The notes: generated by a model from the letters alone, not told the origin. 64,000 bases of DNA from Methylobacterium sp. NMS14P (GCF_028583545.1 NZ_CP087106.1:4088501-4152500), one strand, 5' to 3'. Numbered from the stretch's first letter, positions 43,181-52,641 are shown. Program-made: numbers and translations.

Positions 43181-43972
43181 TCAGGTGTACATCGCGATGG
43201 CGTCCTGGAGCATCTGGTCGGTGGTGCTCATGACCTTGGTGTTGGCCGTGTAGGCCTGCTGGGTCTCGATCATCTTCGAGAACTGATCCGAGATCCCGGC
43301 ATTCGACTGCTCCACCGAGCCGGCCGTGATGGTCGCGCCGTTGAGGCCGTAGCTCGGCGTCCCGGACTGGCCGGTGGCCACGTAGGTGCCGCCGTCGAGC
43401 GAGGCGAGGTTGTCCTGAATGCCGAACTGCGCCAGCTGCAGCGTGCCGAGGGCCAGGGTGCTGCCGTCCGCGGCCGTGCCCGTGAGGGTGCCGGCCGGCG
43501 AGACCGCGAGGCTCGCGAGGGTGCTCGCCCCGGTCGGAACCTGGACGGGGGTGGTCGCCGAGGGGCCGGCGAACAGGTAGTAGCCCGCGCCGTTGGAGAG
43601 GTAGCCGGTGGCGTCCGGCGCGAAGTCGCCGCGCCGCGTGTATCCGGTATCGCCGCCGAAGGCCGGGCTGTCCGGCGTCCCGGTGTTCTTCTTGACGATG
43701 AAGTAGCCGTTGCCCGAGATCGCGAGGTTGGTCGACACGCCGGTCGACTGCATCGTGCCCTGGATGTTTAGGCTGTTGCGCGTGCTCGGCAGCACGCCTC
43801 CGGCCAGCTGCGTGCTGTCGCCGGTCTCGGCCAGCATGTCGGCGAACCGCGTCTCGGTGGACTTGAAGCCCACCGTCTGGGTGTTGGCGATGTTCCCCGA
43901 GATGTTGTTCAGGGCCAGCGACTGCGCCGAGGCGCCGGATATCGAGTTCGAGAGCGCGGTGAAAAGGCCCAT
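43181..43972 (-). CDS. Flagellar hook/basal-body rod-type protein (FlgE/F/G family), orphan
   Basis: A 263-residue axial flagellar protein. Both terminal coiled-coil ends of the family are present: the N-terminal SLALNNISGNIANTQTVGFK (the ANxxTxGFK rod motif) and the C-terminal SNAGISDQFSKMIETQQAYT with NTKVMSTTDQMLQ. The central FlgE/F-like domain contains LAISGNGYFIV and YTRRGDF. It is short for a hook protein (about 400) and closer to rod proteins FlgF/FlgG. No other flagellar gene is nearby. The ATG at 43972 (MGLFTAL) is chosen to place the rod motif correctly. Confidence 0.85.
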   Translation of the reverse strand: MGLFTALSNSISGASAQSLALNNISGNIANTQTVGFKSTETRFADMLAETGDSTQLAGGVLPSTRNSLNIQGTMQSTGVSTNLAISGNGYFIVKKNTGTPDSPAFGGDTGYTRRGDFAPDATGYLSNGAGYYLFAGPSATTPVQVPTGASTLASLAVSPAGTLTGTAADGSTLALGTLQLAQFGIQDNLASLDGGTYVATGQSGTPSYGLNGATITAGSVEQSNAGISDQFSKMIETQQAYTANTKVMSTTDQMLQDAIAMYT

Positions 43973-44108
43973 CGGGGTCTCCGTTCGCCGGAGCGGCACG
44001 GTCCCCGATCCGACGGTGTCCGATAAGAGCCCGCTATGGTTAACCGACGGTGTGTGACCGCGTGTTGCTGAGGCGTCCCGCGCCGCTCGCGCCGAGCCGG
44101 CGGACCGG

Positions 44109-44591
44109 TCACGACCCGAGGACGCTCAGCACGATCTCCCGCCGGTGCGGCCGGTCGCGGTGCTCGATCAGGTAGATCCCCTGCCACGTGCCGAGCGCCA
44201 TTGCCCCGCCGACCAGCGGGATGGTCAGGGCCGAATCGGTGACCAGGGTGCGGATATGGGCCGGCATGTCGTCGGGCCCCTCGGCGCCGTGGACGTAGCC
44301 GGCATGCCGCGGCGCGAATCCGTCCAGCGCGGTCATCAGGTCGGTCTGGACGTCCGGGTCGGCATTCTCCTGGATGGTCAGCGAGGCCGAGGTGTGCCGG
44401 CAGAACACCGTGACGAGCCCGTCCCGGACGCCGCTGCCGCGCACGAACTCGGCCACCGCCGCGGTGAAGTCCGTGAACCCCGGTCCCGGGGTCGCGACGG
44501 TGAGGCGGCCGCTGGCGTGGCGCTCCACCGGACCGGAGGCCAGCGCCTCGACCGGCCCGATCCTGCCCTCCCGCCCGTGTCCCTGCCTCAT
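44109..44591 (-). CDS. YjbQ/UPF0047 family protein
   Basis: A 160-residue YjbQ-fold protein. Core landmarks: GFTDFTAAVAEFV, then VTVFCRHTSASLTIQENADP with the conserved His, VQTDLMTALD, and the C-terminal GTWQGIYLIEHRDRPHRREI containing the metal-binding histidines. Members were reported to have weak secondary thiamine-phosphate synthase activity; the physiological role is unknown. The start overlaps the stop of the DNA ligase gene by four bases, making it the third gene of an exonuclease, ligase, YjbQ unit. Confidence 0.88.
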   Translation of the reverse strand: MRQGHGREGRIGPVEALASGPVERHASGRLTVATPGPGFTDFTAAVAEFVRGSGVRDGLVTVFCRHTSASLTIQENADPDVQTDLMTALDGFAPRHAGYVHGAEGPDDMPAHIRTLVTDSALTIPLVGGAMALGTWQGIYLIEHRDRPHRREIVLSVLGS

Positions 44592-46306
44592 GCGGACTTC
44601 TCCATCAGCGTCGCGCCCGGCGCGATCTCGCGCTCGCCCCGGGCGAGGATCCGTTCGAGCACGTCGATCCGGTCGGCCTCCGCGGGCGGCTTGTCCCAGC
44701 GGATGCGGCTGACCCGGGGGAAGCGCATGGCCACCCCCGACTTGTGCCGGGTCGAGCGCTGCACGCCCTCGAAGGCGATCTCGAGGACGAGCCCGGCCTC
44801 GCGGCCGTGGGCGACCTCGCGCACCGGGCCGAAGCGCTTGGTGGTGTTGTTGCGGACGTAGCGGTCGAGCTTGGCGAGCTCGGCGTCGGTGAAGCCGTGA
44901 TAGGCCTTGCCCACCGGCACCAGCTCGTCGCCGCCCTCGGGCGCCTCCCGCCAGACCCCGAACGTGTAGTCCGAGTAGAAGGACGAGCGCTTCCCGTGCC
45001 CGCGCTGGGCATACATCATCACGGCGTCGACGATGTGCGGCTCGCGCTTCCACTTCCACCACGGCCCCTTGGGGCGTCCCGGCAGGTAGGGGCTGTTGAG
45101 GCGCTTGAGCATCACGCCCTCGATGGCGTCGGCATCCGCGCCGGCACCCACCGAGGCCGGATCCGCCCGGGCGGCCGCCAGGGCCTCCCAGTCCGCGAAG
45201 GGCACGAGCGGCGAGATGTCGATCCGCGCGTGGTCGAGGCGCGTGACCAGCGCCTCCAGCTTCCGCCGCCGGTCCGCGAAGGGCTCTCCGCGCAGGTCGT
45301 CGCCCTCCAGGGTGAGGAGGTCGTAGGCCCGCACGTGGGCCGGGAACTCCTCCAGGAGCTTGCCCGTCACGGCCTTCCGGTTCAGGCGCTGCTGCAGCAC
45401 GTTGAAGCTCTGGACCCGCCGCTCGCGGAGGATCAGCAGCTCGCCGTCGAGGGCGCCCGCGAAGGTGATGGCCTCGGCGAGGTCCGGGAACGCCCCGGTG
45501 ATGTCCTCGCCGGTGCGGGAATAGACCTTCCCGACCTGCTGGCCGGCCCGGTCGAGACCGCCGACGAGCTGGACGCGGATGCCGTCCCACTTCCACTCGG
45601 CCGAGAAGGCCTCGGCCTCCAGCTTCTCGAGGTCGGCCTCCTCCTCGATCGGGTGGGACAGCATCGGCGGCCGGAACGGCGCGGGGTTCAGGGTCTTTGG
45701 CCGCTCGGCCCGGCCCTCGACCCAGGCGAACAGGGTCTCGAAGGGCGGGGTCAGCCCGTGCCAGACCTCCTCGACGGCGTCGGCGTCGTGACCGCCCAGC
45801 GCGCCGACCGCCGTCTTGGCGAGCCGCGCCGACACGCCGACCCGCAGGTTGCCGGTGACGAGCTTCAGGAGCGCCCAGCGCCCGGTCTCGTCGAGGGCGT
45901 CGAGCCAGTCCGCGAGATGGCGGGGCAGCTCGCGCTTGGGGATGGTCGCGAGGGTCTCCACGACCTCGGCCAGGGTCGGGACGTGCGGCGGCGGGTTGTT
46001 GTGGCCGAGACCCGGTTCCCGCGGCGCCTCCGCCGGTCCCGGCCAGATCAGCGCCGTCGTCTCCGCGAGGTCGCCCACGTAATTGTGCGAGAGCCGGAAC
46101 AGCACCGGGTCGATCCGCTCCTCCACCAGCCCGCGGATCAGCGCCGGCTTGGCCTCGCGGAAGCTCAGCGTGCCGGTCATGGCGCCCAGCGCGTAGCCGC
46201 GCTCGGGATCGGGCGTGCGCGCGAAGTAGTCCTGGAGCATCCGGAGCTTGGCGTTGCGGCGCGGCTCGTAGGCGAGGCGGTCGAGGAGATGGGCGAACGC
46301 GTTCAC
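44588..46306 (-). CDS. ATP-dependent DNA ligase (LHR/exonuclease-associated type)
   Basis: A 572-residue ATP-dependent ligase distinct from the replicative NAD-dependent enzyme. An N-terminal helical DNA-binding domain (FAHLLDRLAYEPRRNAKLRM), then adenylation motif I KWDGIR (catalytic Lys near 239), the ERRVQSFNVLQQRLNRK segment, EGVMLKRLNSPYLPGRPKG (motif IV region), KWKREPHIVDAVMMYAQ, and a C-terminal OB fold. This type is typically encoded with a metallo-beta-lactamase exonuclease and an Lhr-like helicase, and is linked to DNA damage repair in Pseudomonas. It overlaps the exonuclease gene by four bases. The helicase is not in the window. Confidence 0.94.
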   Translation of the reverse strand: MNAFAHLLDRLAYEPRRNAKLRMLQDYFARTPDPERGYALGAMTGTLSFREAKPALIRGLVEERIDPVLFRLSHNYVGDLAETTALIWPGPAEAPREPGLGHNNPPPHVPTLAEVVETLATIPKRELPRHLADWLDALDETGRWALLKLVTGNLRVGVSARLAKTAVGALGGHDADAVEEVWHGLTPPFETLFAWVEGRAERPKTLNPAPFRPPMLSHPIEEEADLEKLEAEAFSAEWKWDGIRVQLVGGLDRAGQQVGKVYSRTGEDITGAFPDLAEAITFAGALDGELLILRERRVQSFNVLQQRLNRKAVTGKLLEEFPAHVRAYDLLTLEGDDLRGEPFADRRRKLEALVTRLDHARIDISPLVPFADWEALAAARADPASVGAGADADAIEGVMLKRLNSPYLPGRPKGPWWKWKREPHIVDAVMMYAQRGHGKRSSFYSDYTFGVWREAPEGGDELVPVGKAYHGFTDAELAKLDRYVRNNTTKRFGPVREVAHGREAGLVLEIAFEGVQRSTRHKSGVAMRFPRVSRIRWDKPPAEADRIDVLERILARGEREIAPGATLMEKSA

Positions 46307-47358
46307 GCGGCCACCTCCGCCTCGGAGCTCGCCTCCGAGGTCCCCTCGACCTCGCCGTCATCGCCGTAGCCGAGCAGGTGGAGCGGTTTCGCCCGGATGC
46401 CCTGCGTCCCGCACCAGTGGACCAGCGCGTCCTCCTGCCCGTGCGTCACCCAGACCTCCCCGGCACCGGTGTCGCGGATGGTGCGGCACAGGTCCGGCCA
46501 GTCGGAATGGTCGGAGATCACCAGCGGCAGCTCGACGCCCTTCTGGCGGGCGCGGGCGCGCACCCGCATCCAGCCCGAGGCGAAGCAGGTCACCGGGTCG
46601 GGGAATTTGCGGGACCACAGGTCCTGGATCGACGAGGGCGGGCAGAGCACGATCGCCCCGTGCAGGTCCTTGCGCTCGGCGGCCACGACCTTGGGCGTGT
46701 CGCCCAGCGGCACGCCCTCCTCCTTGTACAGCGTCGTCAGCTTCTCCATGGCGCCGTGCAGGTGGATCGGGCGGTCCCAGCCCTCCTCGCGCAGGAGCGC
46801 CATCACCCGCTGCGCCTTGCCCAGCGCGTAGGCCCCCACGATGTGGGCGCGCTCCGGGAACAGCTTCACCGATTCGAGGAGCTTGCGGACCTCGCCCCGC
46901 GTGTCGGGGTGGGTGAAGACCGGCAGGCCGAACGTCGCCTCGGTGATGAACACGTCGCAGGGCACGACCTCGAAGGGCAGGCAGGTCGGGTCCGGCGCGC
47001 GCTTGTAGTCGCCCGAGACCACGACCCGGACGCCGTCCCGCTCGATGGCGATCTGCGCCGAGCCGAGCACGTGGCCGGCCGGGGCGAAGCGGACGGTGAC
47101 GTCGCCGACGCGGAGCGCCGCACCGAGCTGCGCCTCCTGCCGCTGGCGGCAGAACTCCGCGCCGTAGCGCACCGCCATGATCCGCAGGGTCTCGGGCGTC
47201 GCCAGCACCTGGCCGTGGCCCGCGCGGGCGTGGTCGGCGTGCCCGTGGGTGATCAGGGCGCGCTCCACTGGCCATGTCGGATCGACGTGGAAGCGCCCGA
47301 GGGGGCAGTAGAGACCCTCGCGGGTCAGGGTGAGGAGATCGCTGGCGCGTGTCGGCAT
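46303..47358 (-). CDS. Ligase-associated DNA exonuclease (metallo-beta-lactamase fold)
   Basis: A 351-residue metallo-beta-lactamase/beta-CASP-like nuclease that probably processes DNA ends for the coupled ligase. The metal motif HGHADHARAGH lies at 38-48; further ligands are in FAPAGHVLGSAQI and VVSGDYKRAPDPTCLPFE. The C-terminal region has ISDHSDWPDLCRTI and VWVTHGQEDALV, characteristic of the ligase-associated family. Its stop overlaps the ligase start by four bases. The promoter must lie in the 68-base divergent spacer shared with the TPR methyltransferase gene. Confidence 0.93.
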   Translation of the reverse strand: MPTRASDLLTLTREGLYCPLGRFHVDPTWPVERALITHGHADHARAGHGQVLATPETLRIMAVRYGAEFCRQRQEAQLGAALRVGDVTVRFAPAGHVLGSAQIAIERDGVRVVVSGDYKRAPDPTCLPFEVVPCDVFITEATFGLPVFTHPDTRGEVRKLLESVKLFPERAHIVGAYALGKAQRVMALLREEGWDRPIHLHGAMEKLTTLYKEEGVPLGDTPKVVAAERKDLHGAIVLCPPSSIQDLWSRKFPDPVTCFASGWMRVRARARQKGVELPLVISDHSDWPDLCRTIRDTGAGEVWVTHGQEDALVHWCGTQGIRAKPLHLLGYGDDGEVEGTSEASSEAEVAA

Positions 47359-47426
47359 CGGGTCCGTGCTGCCGGTGGAGTCCGCCGGTGGCCCCGGTAT
47401 ATAGGCGCCCCCGACCCGGCAGACGC

Positions 47427-48374
47427 ATGGCCTCGCAGCTCAGTTCCGGTGACCTCCTCGCCGATCGCCGCTACCGCTACGCCGAGGCCTGCCTCGCCGA
47501 CGGCGACCACGTGGGCGCCGCCGACCTCGCCGAGCAGGTCCTGGAACGCGCCCCGCGCTACGCGCCGGCCTGGCTCCTGCTGGGCCGGGCGCGCGCCGGT
47601 CTGGCCGCCGCCGGCACCGATCCGGCCCTGCGCGACGCGGCGGCGCGGGCCTATGCCCGCGCCCTCGCAATCGATCCCGAGGACAGGCTGGGCGTGCGCA
47701 CGCATCTCGCCCGCCTGGGCGGCGGCGACACCCTCCCGGTCCTGTCGCCGGCCTATGTCCGCGCCCTGTTCGACGGCTACGCGCCGCGCTTCGAGCGCCA
47801 CCTCGTGGACGGCCTCGGCTATGTCGGCCCGCAGCTCGTCCGCGACGCCCTGCCGCGCGTTCCGGAGCGCTTCGCGGTCGGTCTCGATCTCGGCTGCGGC
47901 ACGGGGCTGATGGGCGAGGTCGTGCGCGACCGGGTCGACCATCTCACCGGGATCGACCTCTCCCCCGGGATGCTGGCGGTGGCGCGGGCCAAGACGGCGC
48001 AGGGCCGGCCGCTCTACGAGCGCCTCGTCGAGGGCGACGTGGCCGCCGCCCTGGCCGACCTGCCGGAGGCCTCGGCCGACCTCTGCCTCGCCGCGGACGT
48101 CCTGATCTACGTCGCGGATCTCGCGTCGTTCCTGACCGGCGTGGGGCGGGTCCTGCGGCCGGGCGGGCTCGGCGCCGTCACGGTGCAATCCCACGACGGC
48201 CCCGGCTCCGTCCTGGGCGAGGACGGCCGCTACGCCCACGCGGATGCCCATATCGCGGCGACGGCCGCCGCGTCCGGACTGGAGCCGCTGACGACGAGCC
48301 CCGCGGAAGTCCGGCGCGAGGGTGGGCGGCCGGTGCCGGGGCGCGTCGTTGTGTTGCGGCGCACATCGGCATGA
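47427..48374 (+). CDS. TPR-containing SAM-dependent methyltransferase
   Basis: A 315-residue protein. Residues 1 to about 95 form tetratricopeptide-like helices (YRYAEACLADGDHVGAADLA; APAWLLLGRARAGLAAAG). A class I methyltransferase domain follows: motif I VGLDLGCGTGLMGE, acidic loop LTGIDLSPGMLAVARAK, motif II LCLAADVLIYV, and RVLRPGG. Such fusions are annotated as predicted protein or small-molecule methyltransferases; the target is unknown. Divergent from the exonuclease gene. Confidence 0.87.
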   Translation: MASQLSSGDLLADRRYRYAEACLADGDHVGAADLAEQVLERAPRYAPAWLLLGRARAGLAAAGTDPALRDAAARAYARALAIDPEDRLGVRTHLARLGGGDTLPVLSPAYVRALFDGYAPRFERHLVDGLGYVGPQLVRDALPRVPERFAVGLDLGCGTGLMGEVVRDRVDHLTGIDLSPGMLAVARAKTAQGRPLYERLVEGDVAAALADLPEASADLCLAADVLIYVADLASFLTGVGRVLRPGGLGAVTVQSHDGPGSVLGEDGRYAHADAHIAATAAASGLEPLTTSPAEVRREGGRPVPGRVVVLRRTSA

Positions 48375-48443
48375 AACCGCTCCGCTATTCGTCCATTGTC
48401 AGTCGACCGCGACTAGGCGCGGCGGCTCGATCGGGGGATCAGC

Positions 48444-49238
48444 ATGGCGGAATACGGAAGTCGGACAGGCGGTGCAGCACCGGAGCGGAAACCTGAGCCT
48501 CCAGCCGACAAGTCGTTTCCCGCCGATCCGCGGACCCGAATTCCCTTCGCGATAGCCCTGGCGGCGCTCGCGGGCTGCGCCGACTCCATCGGCTTCCTGG
48601 AATTCTCGCAGCTCTTCATGTCGTTCATGTCGGGCAACACCACCCGCTTCGGCGTCGCGGTGGCCAACGCCGACTGGGAGAACGTCAGCCGCGTCGCCAG
48701 CACCATCTGCATGTTCTGCTTCGGCGCCTTCCTGGGGACGCTGATCGCCGCCTGGGTCGGGCGCTGGCGCCTCGCCGTGCTGCTGACGCTCCAGGCCCTG
48801 CTGCTCGCGGGCGGCCTGCTGATGCCCTGGGGCACCTTCGCCTACCCGCTGCACGCCTATCCGATCGTCCTGGCCCTGGGCCTCCAGAACGCGACGCTGC
48901 AGGACGAGGGCGGCCGCTCCCTGGCGCTCACCTACGTCACCGGCGCCGTGGTGCGTTTCGGCACGGGCTGCGCCAACCTGCTGCTCGGCACGGTGGCGCC
49001 CTCCTTCTGGATCCAGGCGCCGCTCTGGGCCGGGCTGAGCACCGGCGCGGTCGTGGGCGGCCTGCTCGACATGCGCTACGGCGAATCGGCCTTCCTGTTC
49101 CCGGCGGCTCTGGCCGCCATCCTGGCCCTGATCGCGATCGCCCTCACCGTCGCCAAGCCGGGCAGCACCCTGGTGGCGGGTTCCTCGCCCGCGCCGGACG
49201 CGAACCCGAAGGCCGAGGTCATCGACGCGATCCACTGA
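48444..49238 (+). CDS. DUF1275 (YoaK) family membrane protein
   Basis: A 264-residue integral membrane protein with about six hydrophobic helices after a polar N-terminus of ~35 residues. DUF1275 landmarks: AGCADSIGFLEF at helix 1, FMSFMSGNTTRFGVAVA, the LALGLQNATLQDEGG motif, and the TYVTGAVVRFGTGCANLLL segment. Possible transporter; no substrate is known for the family. It lies 70 bases after the methyltransferase and converges with arfB. Confidence 0.87.
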   Translation: MAEYGSRTGGAAPERKPEPPADKSFPADPRTRIPFAIALAALAGCADSIGFLEFSQLFMSFMSGNTTRFGVAVANADWENVSRVASTICMFCFGAFLGTLIAAWVGRWRLAVLLTLQALLLAGGLLMPWGTFAYPLHAYPIVLALGLQNATLQDEGGRSLALTYVTGAVVRFGTGCANLLLGTVAPSFWIQAPLWAGLSTGAVVGGLLDMRYGESAFLFPAALAAILALIAIALTVAKPGSTLVAGSSPAPDANPKAEVIDAIH

Positions 49239-49261
49239 AACCCGGCCGGGGCAGTGCGGGG

Positions 49262-49693
49262 TCAGCCGTCGGAATCCCGGACGCTGCCCCGGCCCTGCTT
49301 GATCGTGGAGCGGCTCTTCTTCGCGCCGATCCGCCGCTCCTGCGAGCCCCGGGTGGGCTTCGTGGGCCGGCGGATCGGTGGCGGCGGCTTGGCCGCCTCC
49401 GCCACGAGATCGACCAGCCGCTGCAGCACGTCGGCCCGGTTGCGCTCCTGCGTCCGGTGCCGTTGCCCGGCGAGGACGAGGACGCCGTCTTTGGTCATCC
49501 GCCGCCCGGCGAGCCGCACGAGATTGGCCTTCACCCGCTCGTCGATGGCGGGCGACGCCAGCGCCGCCCAGCGGAGCTGGACCGCGGTCTCGACCTTGTT
49601 GACGTTCTGTCCGCCGGCGCCCGAGGCGCGCATGAAGGACAGCGCGATCTCGTCCTCGTCGATGGCGATGCGCGGCGTCACCCGCAGGAGCAT
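49262..49693 (-). CDS. arfB: Alternative ribosome-rescue factor / peptidyl-tRNA hydrolase ArfB
   Basis: A 143-residue release-factor-like protein that frees ribosomes stalled at mRNA ends without a stop codon. The catalytic GGQ lies at 27-29 in RASGAGGQNVNKVETAVQLR, followed by LVRLAGRRMTKDGVLVL. The C-terminal tail from about 105 is strongly basic (RRPTKPTRGSQERRIGAKKS), which in ArfB enters the empty mRNA channel. The length is typical of the family. Monocistronic on the minus strand. Confidence 0.94.
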   Translation of the reverse strand: MLLRVTPRIAIDEDEIALSFMRASGAGGQNVNKVETAVQLRWAALASPAIDERVKANLVRLAGRRMTKDGVLVLAGQRHRTQERNRADVLQRLVDLVAEAAKPPPPIRRPTKPTRGSQERRIGAKKSRSTIKQGRGSVRDSDG

Positions 49694-49897
49694 GGCGGCC
49701 TCCCCGGCAGCGGGCAGACGGCGCGCGGGCGGATGCGGATCGGCGGGTCCATCACCATATCTGTCCTGTGCTTCCCGCCTCGCACACCGCGCACCGTCGG
49801 AGCGATCCCCGACATCGCCCCGACCGGATCGCGTCGCGCGCGAGGTACGGCGATGCCCCGCGAATCCGGGCCGCGCCGCCGATCGCCGCGCGTCGGC

Positions 49898-50194
49898 TCA
49901 GGCCGCCTCGGCCGGCGTCCGGGCGCGGAGCGCCAGGGCGTGCAGGCCCCGCTTGAACGCGTCGTCGAGCAGCGCGTTCACCAAGCGGTGCCGCTCGACG
50001 CGGCTCTTGCCCTCGAAGGCCGACGCGACGATGTCGAGCCGGTAATGGGTCTCGCCCCCCGGCCGTGCTCCGGCATGGCCGGCATGCAGATGCGACTCGT
50101 CGATCACGTCGAGCCGCGCCGGCGCGAGCTGCTCCCGCAGCCGCGCCTCCATCCAGTCCCGCAGGGTGCCCCCCGCGCCCGCACCGTCCGCCAT
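49898..50194 (-). CDS. BolA family protein
   Basis: A 98-residue BolA-fold protein. Features: MEARLREQLAPARLDVIDES, HAGHAGARPGGETHYRLDIV with the conserved His of [2Fe-2S] and glutaredoxin interaction, and the helix SRVERHRLVNALLDD with the invariant RH. BolA proteins act with monothiol glutaredoxins in iron-sulfur and iron homeostasis, or as transcription factors. Divergent from the DnaJ-domain gene. An unremarkable spacer of about 200 bases separates it from arfB. Confidence 0.93.
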   Translation of the reverse strand: MADGAGAGGTLRDWMEARLREQLAPARLDVIDESHLHAGHAGARPGGETHYRLDIVASAFEGKSRVERHRLVNALLDDAFKRGLHALALRARTPAEAA

Positions 50195-50302
50195 CGTGCC
50201 CTCGCGTCGTGTTCGTGGGCGCCGTCAAGCCCGATCCCGCGCATGCGTCATCAGGCCCGGTGCCCTTGTGTCTCAGGTCCGCCCCCTCATAATCGGCCCG
50301 TC

Positions 50303-50929
50303 ATGGATCTCAACTCGCGCCTGTTCGACAGCATCCGGATCAAACCGTCCTGCGACGAGCCGAAGCCCGCGGCCGAGGCCGGCTGCGAGAGTCCGGGCTG
50401 CACCCATCCGGGCCTGTACCGGGCGCCGAAGGGGCGGAAGGCGGAGGGCCAGTATTGGCGCTTCTGCATCGACCATGTCCGCGCCTACAACGCCACCTAC
50501 AACTACTTCGACGGCATGAACGACGCCGCCGTGCAGGCCTACCAGAAGGACGCGATCATCGGTCATCGCCCGACCTGGGCGATGGGCGTGAACCGGACCG
50601 GCGAGGCCAAGCCGGCGGACGAGCCGGTTCGCGACTGGGCCTACGTCGACCCGCTCGGCATCCTGCGCGGCGAGGGCGTCGGCGACGCGCGCCGGCGCGC
50701 CCGCCAGCCCGAGGAGCCGCGCAAGCCCAAACACTCGGCCACGGTGCGCCGCGCGCTCGACGTGATGGGCCTCGAGGAGGGCGCGGACTCGGCCGCCATC
50801 AAGGCGCAGTACAAGGTGCTGGTGAAGCGCTTCCACCCCGACGCCAACGGCGGCGACCGGTCGTTCGAGGAGCGCCTGCGCGACATCATCCGCGCCCACG
50901 ACGTGCTCCGCGCGGCCGGTCTCTGCTGA
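50303..50929 (+). CDS. DnaJ domain-containing protein
   Basis: A 208-residue protein whose C-terminal ~65 residues are a J domain: [35 protein letters not shown] with the HPD motif that stimulates DnaK ATPase, and [11 protein letters not shown]. The N-terminal ~130 residues contain [17 protein letters not shown] and [20 protein letters not shown], a conserved Cys-containing region of alphaproteobacterial DnaJ-domain proteins that lie next to bolA and cobS, as here. The client is unknown. It precedes cobS by about 210 bases. Confidence 0.9.
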   Translation: MDLNSRLFDSIRIKPSCDEPKPAAEAGCESPGCTHPGLYRAPKGRKAEGQYWRFCIDHVRAYNATYNYFDGMNDAAVQAYQKDAIIGHRPTWAMGVNRTGEAKPADEPVRDWAYVDPLGILRGEGVGDARRRARQPEEPRKPKHSATVRRALDVMGLEEGADSAAIKAQYKVLVKRFHPDANGGDRSFEERLRDIIRAHDVLRAAGLC

Positions 50930-51137
50930 GCGGCACGAACGATGCACGCCGGCTCGCATCCAGGATAGGGCAAACCGCGCGGGGCGACCCTATATGGGAT
51001 CCATGCCGGTCGGTGGCGCGCGAGCGCGCCGCCGTCTAAGGATGGCTCCGCCCCGCCGCGGAGGCCCGGCTCGACGTTCTTCCGCGCGGATGCTTCACTG
51101 TTTGGGAGTGGAGCGCCCGCGCCTCACGAGGTTCCGA

Positions 51138-52121
51138 ATGCTCTCTGACGCCACGCCCGCCGCGCTGCCCGACCGCACCGTCTCCGTCCGCGATGTCTTC
51201 GGCATCGACCTCGATCTCAAGGTCCCGGCCTATGCCGAGCCCGAGGAGCACGTGCCGGATCTCGATCCCGACTACATCTTCGACCGGGAGACGACGCTCG
51301 CGATCCTGGCCGGCTTCGCCCGCAACCGCCGCGTGATGGTCACCGGCTATCACGGCACCGGCAAGTCGACCCATATCGAGCAGGTCGCCGCCCGGCTGAA
51401 CTGGCCGTGCATCCGGATCAACCTCGACAGCCACGTCTCGCGCATCGACCTCGTCGGCAAGGACGCCATCGTCCTGCAGGACGGCAAGCAGGTCACCGCC
51501 TTCCAGGACGGCATCCTGCCCTGGGCGCTGCAGAACAACGTGGCGCTCGTGTTCGACGAGTACGATGCCGGCCGCCCGGACGTGATGTTCGTGATCCAGC
51601 GCGTGCTGGAGCTGTCGGGCCGGCTGACGCTCCTCGACCAGAAGCGCGTGATCCGCCCGCACCCGGCCTTCCGGCTGTTCGCCACCGCCAACACGGTGGG
51701 CCTCGGCGACACGTCGGGCCTCTATCACGGCACCCAGCAGATCAACCAGGGCCAGATGGACCGCTGGTCGATCGTCACGACGCTCAACTACCTGCCACAC
51801 GACCGCGAGGTCGACATCGTGCTCTCGAAGGCGACCCATTACCGGGGCGACCAGGGCCGCGACATCGTCAACCGGATGGTGCGCGTCGCGGACCTCACCC
51901 GCAACGCCTTCATGAACGGTGACCTCTCCACCGTCATGAGCCCGCGCACGGTAATCACCTGGGCCGAGAACGCCGACATCTTCAAGGATATCGGCTTCGC
52001 CTTCCGGGTGACCTTCCTCAACAAGTGCGACGAGCTGGAGCGGACGCTGGTGGCCGAGTTCTACCAGCGCGCCTTCGGCAAGGAGCTGCCCGAGAGCGCG
52101 GTGAACGTCGCGCTGAGCTGA
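51138..52121 (+). CDS. cobS: Cobaltochelatase AAA+ subunit CobS
   Basis: A 327-residue AAA+ ATPase that with CobT drives cobalt insertion by CobN into hydrogenobyrinate a,c-diamide in aerobic cobalamin synthesis. It has Walker [10 protein letters not shown] (70-78), Walker [11 protein letters not shown], and [20 protein letters not shown] (sensor I). The opening [20 protein letters not shown] is characteristic of CobS. B12 is needed for methylmalonyl-CoA and ethylmalonyl-CoA mutases in this kind of methylotroph. Unlike the usual arrangement, a DUF29 gene separates it from cobT. Confidence 0.95.
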   Translation: MLSDATPAALPDRTVSVRDVFGIDLDLKVPAYAEPEEHVPDLDPDYIFDRETTLAILAGFARNRRVMVTGYHGTGKSTHIEQVAARLNWPCIRINLDSHVSRIDLVGKDAIVLQDGKQVTAFQDGILPWALQNNVALVFDEYDAGRPDVMFVIQRVLELSGRLTLLDQKRVIRPHPAFRLFATANTVGLGDTSGLYHGTQQINQGQMDRWSIVTTLNYLPHDREVDIVLSKATHYRGDQGRDIVNRMVRVADLTRNAFMNGDLSTVMSPRTVITWAENADIFKDIGFAFRVTFLNKCDELERTLVAEFYQRAFGKELPESAVNVALS

Positions 52122-52126
52122 CCTGC

Positions 52127-52636
52127 ATGGAGGAGCCCGTGGCGCGTCCGGCCGAGACCGCTGTGATGGACGTGGACGCCCCGTCCGCGGCCATCCGCAC
52201 GCGCTACGAGGATGACCTCCATAGCTGGGCGCGGGAGCAAGTCGCCCTGCTCCGCGCGCGCCGGTTCGACGAGATCGACGTCGAGCGCGTCGCGGAGGAG
52301 CTGGAGGACGTGTCGAGGCGCGAATTCTCCAAGCTCTACAGCTGTCTGCGCGTCCTCCTGATGCACATGCTGAAGTGGGATCAGCAGCCCGAGCACCGCA
52401 CGCCGAGCTGGATCTACTCGATCCGCGAGCAACGCCGCCGGCTCGACCGCCTGCTGACCGAGAGCCCGAGCCTCAAGGCGCGCCTCGAGGAGGCTGTGAC
52501 ACAGGCTTACCCGGACGCGCGCGACTGGGCCGCCGACGAGACCCATCTGATGCCGGACGAGTTTCCGTCTGCCTGTCCCTACAGCTGGGATGAGATCCGG
52601 GCTCGCCCCTTCGATCTCGATTCCGCGAAGAAGTAG
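52127..52636 (+). CDS. DUF29 domain-containing protein
   Basis: A 169-residue soluble protein. The DUF29 core is clear: [56 protein letters not shown], and the final [16 protein letters not shown]. The family is common in cyanobacteria and alphaproteobacteria, often in multiple copies, and has no assigned function. The gene starts five bases after the cobS stop and ends five bases before cobT, so it is in the same transcript. Confidence 0.88.
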   Translation: MEEPVARPAETAVMDVDAPSAAIRTRYEDDLHSWAREQVALLRARRFDEIDVERVAEELEDVSRREFSKLYSCLRVLLMHMLKWDQQPEHRTPSWIYSIREQRRRLDRLLTESPSLKARLEEAVTQAYPDARDWAADETHLMPDEFPSACPYSWDEIRARPFDLDSAKK

Positions 52637-52641
52637 CCCGC

